Assembly (NCBI GenBank): GCA_009760855.2
Contig: WPIO01000001.1
Span: forward strand, 14,351,501-14,415,500
DNA: 64,000 bases
Direction of reading: 5' to 3'
Source of the DNA: Cristatella mucedo
Taxonomy: Eukaryota > Bryozoa > Phylactolaemata > Cristatellidae
A program made the translations under genes and the position numbers. Below the pieces are notes generated by a model. That model was not told where the DNA came from and ran no database searches. It saw only the letters and a list, made by a program, of their open reading frames with translations. Of this stretch, positions 63,735-64,000 are shown in pieces; position 1 is the stretch's first letter; each line of letters begins with the position of its first letter.

Positions 63735-64000
63735 GTTAGCCCATTTATTAAGAAAGCAACACTAGACCAAGAGAACCTAAGCAACTTTTGCCTAGTCTCC
63801 CTTTTACCATTCCTATCAAAGAAACTGGAATGAGTTGTGGCAGACCAGCTGCACTCTTACATTACAACTTCAAACCTAGCAAGCAAGTTCCAGTCTGGAT
63901 TAGAGCTAATAACTCCACAGAGTCGGCATTGCTTAGGGTGTATAACGACCTTTTTAGGAATGCAGACTTAGGTAGAGTCTCTGCTTGTTTTGGTTGGTCT
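63735..64000 (+). mobile_element. LINE-A fragment running off the right edge
   Basis: Reads KKATLDQENLSNF-like sequence, then ADQLHSYITTSNLASKFQSG and NNSTESALLRVYNDLFRNAD, the start of RT, with at least one frameshift. Confidence 0.9.

Overview
This looks like nuclear DNA from an invertebrate animal. Coding sequence is sparse and split by small introns with GT-AG borders. The rest is dominated by non-LTR retrotransposon debris, tRNA-derived SINEs, simple repeats ((GA)n, (TC)n, (TA)n, (CA)n) and a few DNA-transposon relics. There are no operons or bacterial-style genes. The LINE proteins and the RNA-binding, MPV17-like and CAP-Gly genes all fit a metazoan. I cannot name the species.

Host genes. 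I rebuilt two multi-exon genes on the minus strand by hand from splice sites and reading phase. The first runs from 35567 down to 17033 (9 exons, 351 codons). It encodes an hnRNP C/RALY-type RRM followed by a KRPK basic patch, a Ser-rich linker, two C2H2-type zinc fingers and a Gly/acidic tail built from short exons. The second runs from 55815 down to about 51628 (8 exons) and encodes a CAP-Gly domain protein. An intact single-exon MPV17L2-like gene (42810-43442, +) converges on a small Gln-rich hypothetical gene (43516-44877, -). A C-terminal coding fragment runs off the left edge (2-169, +). A few single candidate exons (57974, 60737) are weaker.

Repeats. The main family, here 'LINE-A', is an L2/CR1-group element of the Jockey superfamily. 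Its best copy (about 48400-51602, +) keeps endonuclease and reverse transcriptase but carries frameshifts; most copies are 5'-truncated. Its 3' end is a stem-loop (AAAGCGCC...GGCGCTTT) followed by (TTA)n. A second family, 'LINE-B', is at 21770-22830, 54312-54596 and 61185-63597. Two tRNA-derived SINE families are scattered throughout. SINE-B carries a LINE-A-like 3' tail and is its probable passenger; SINE-A has a different tail and a body made of consecutive hairpins. DNA transposons are represented by a decayed Tc1/mariner transposase (46060-47171) and two non-autonomous hAT elements with 8-bp target duplications. One of these, at 59680-59864, resembles the SPIN/URR1-type hAT elements known from vertebrates. 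A solo LTR sits inside a LINE-A copy at 23430-23695.

Layout. 1-2 kb: gene end and (GA)n. 2-17 kb: mostly unassigned DNA with LINE, SINE and MITE fragments. 17-36 kb: the RRM/zinc-finger gene with repeat-filled introns. 36-42 kb: LINE and SINE debris. 42.8-45 kb: MPV17L2-like gene and its convergent neighbour. 46-47 kb: mariner relic. 48-51.6 kb: best LINE-A copy, ending 26 bp from the proposed stop codon of the CAP-Gly gene. 51.6-55.8 kb: CAP-Gly gene. 56-64 kb: SINEs, hairpins, hAT MITE and nested LINE-B/LINE-A.
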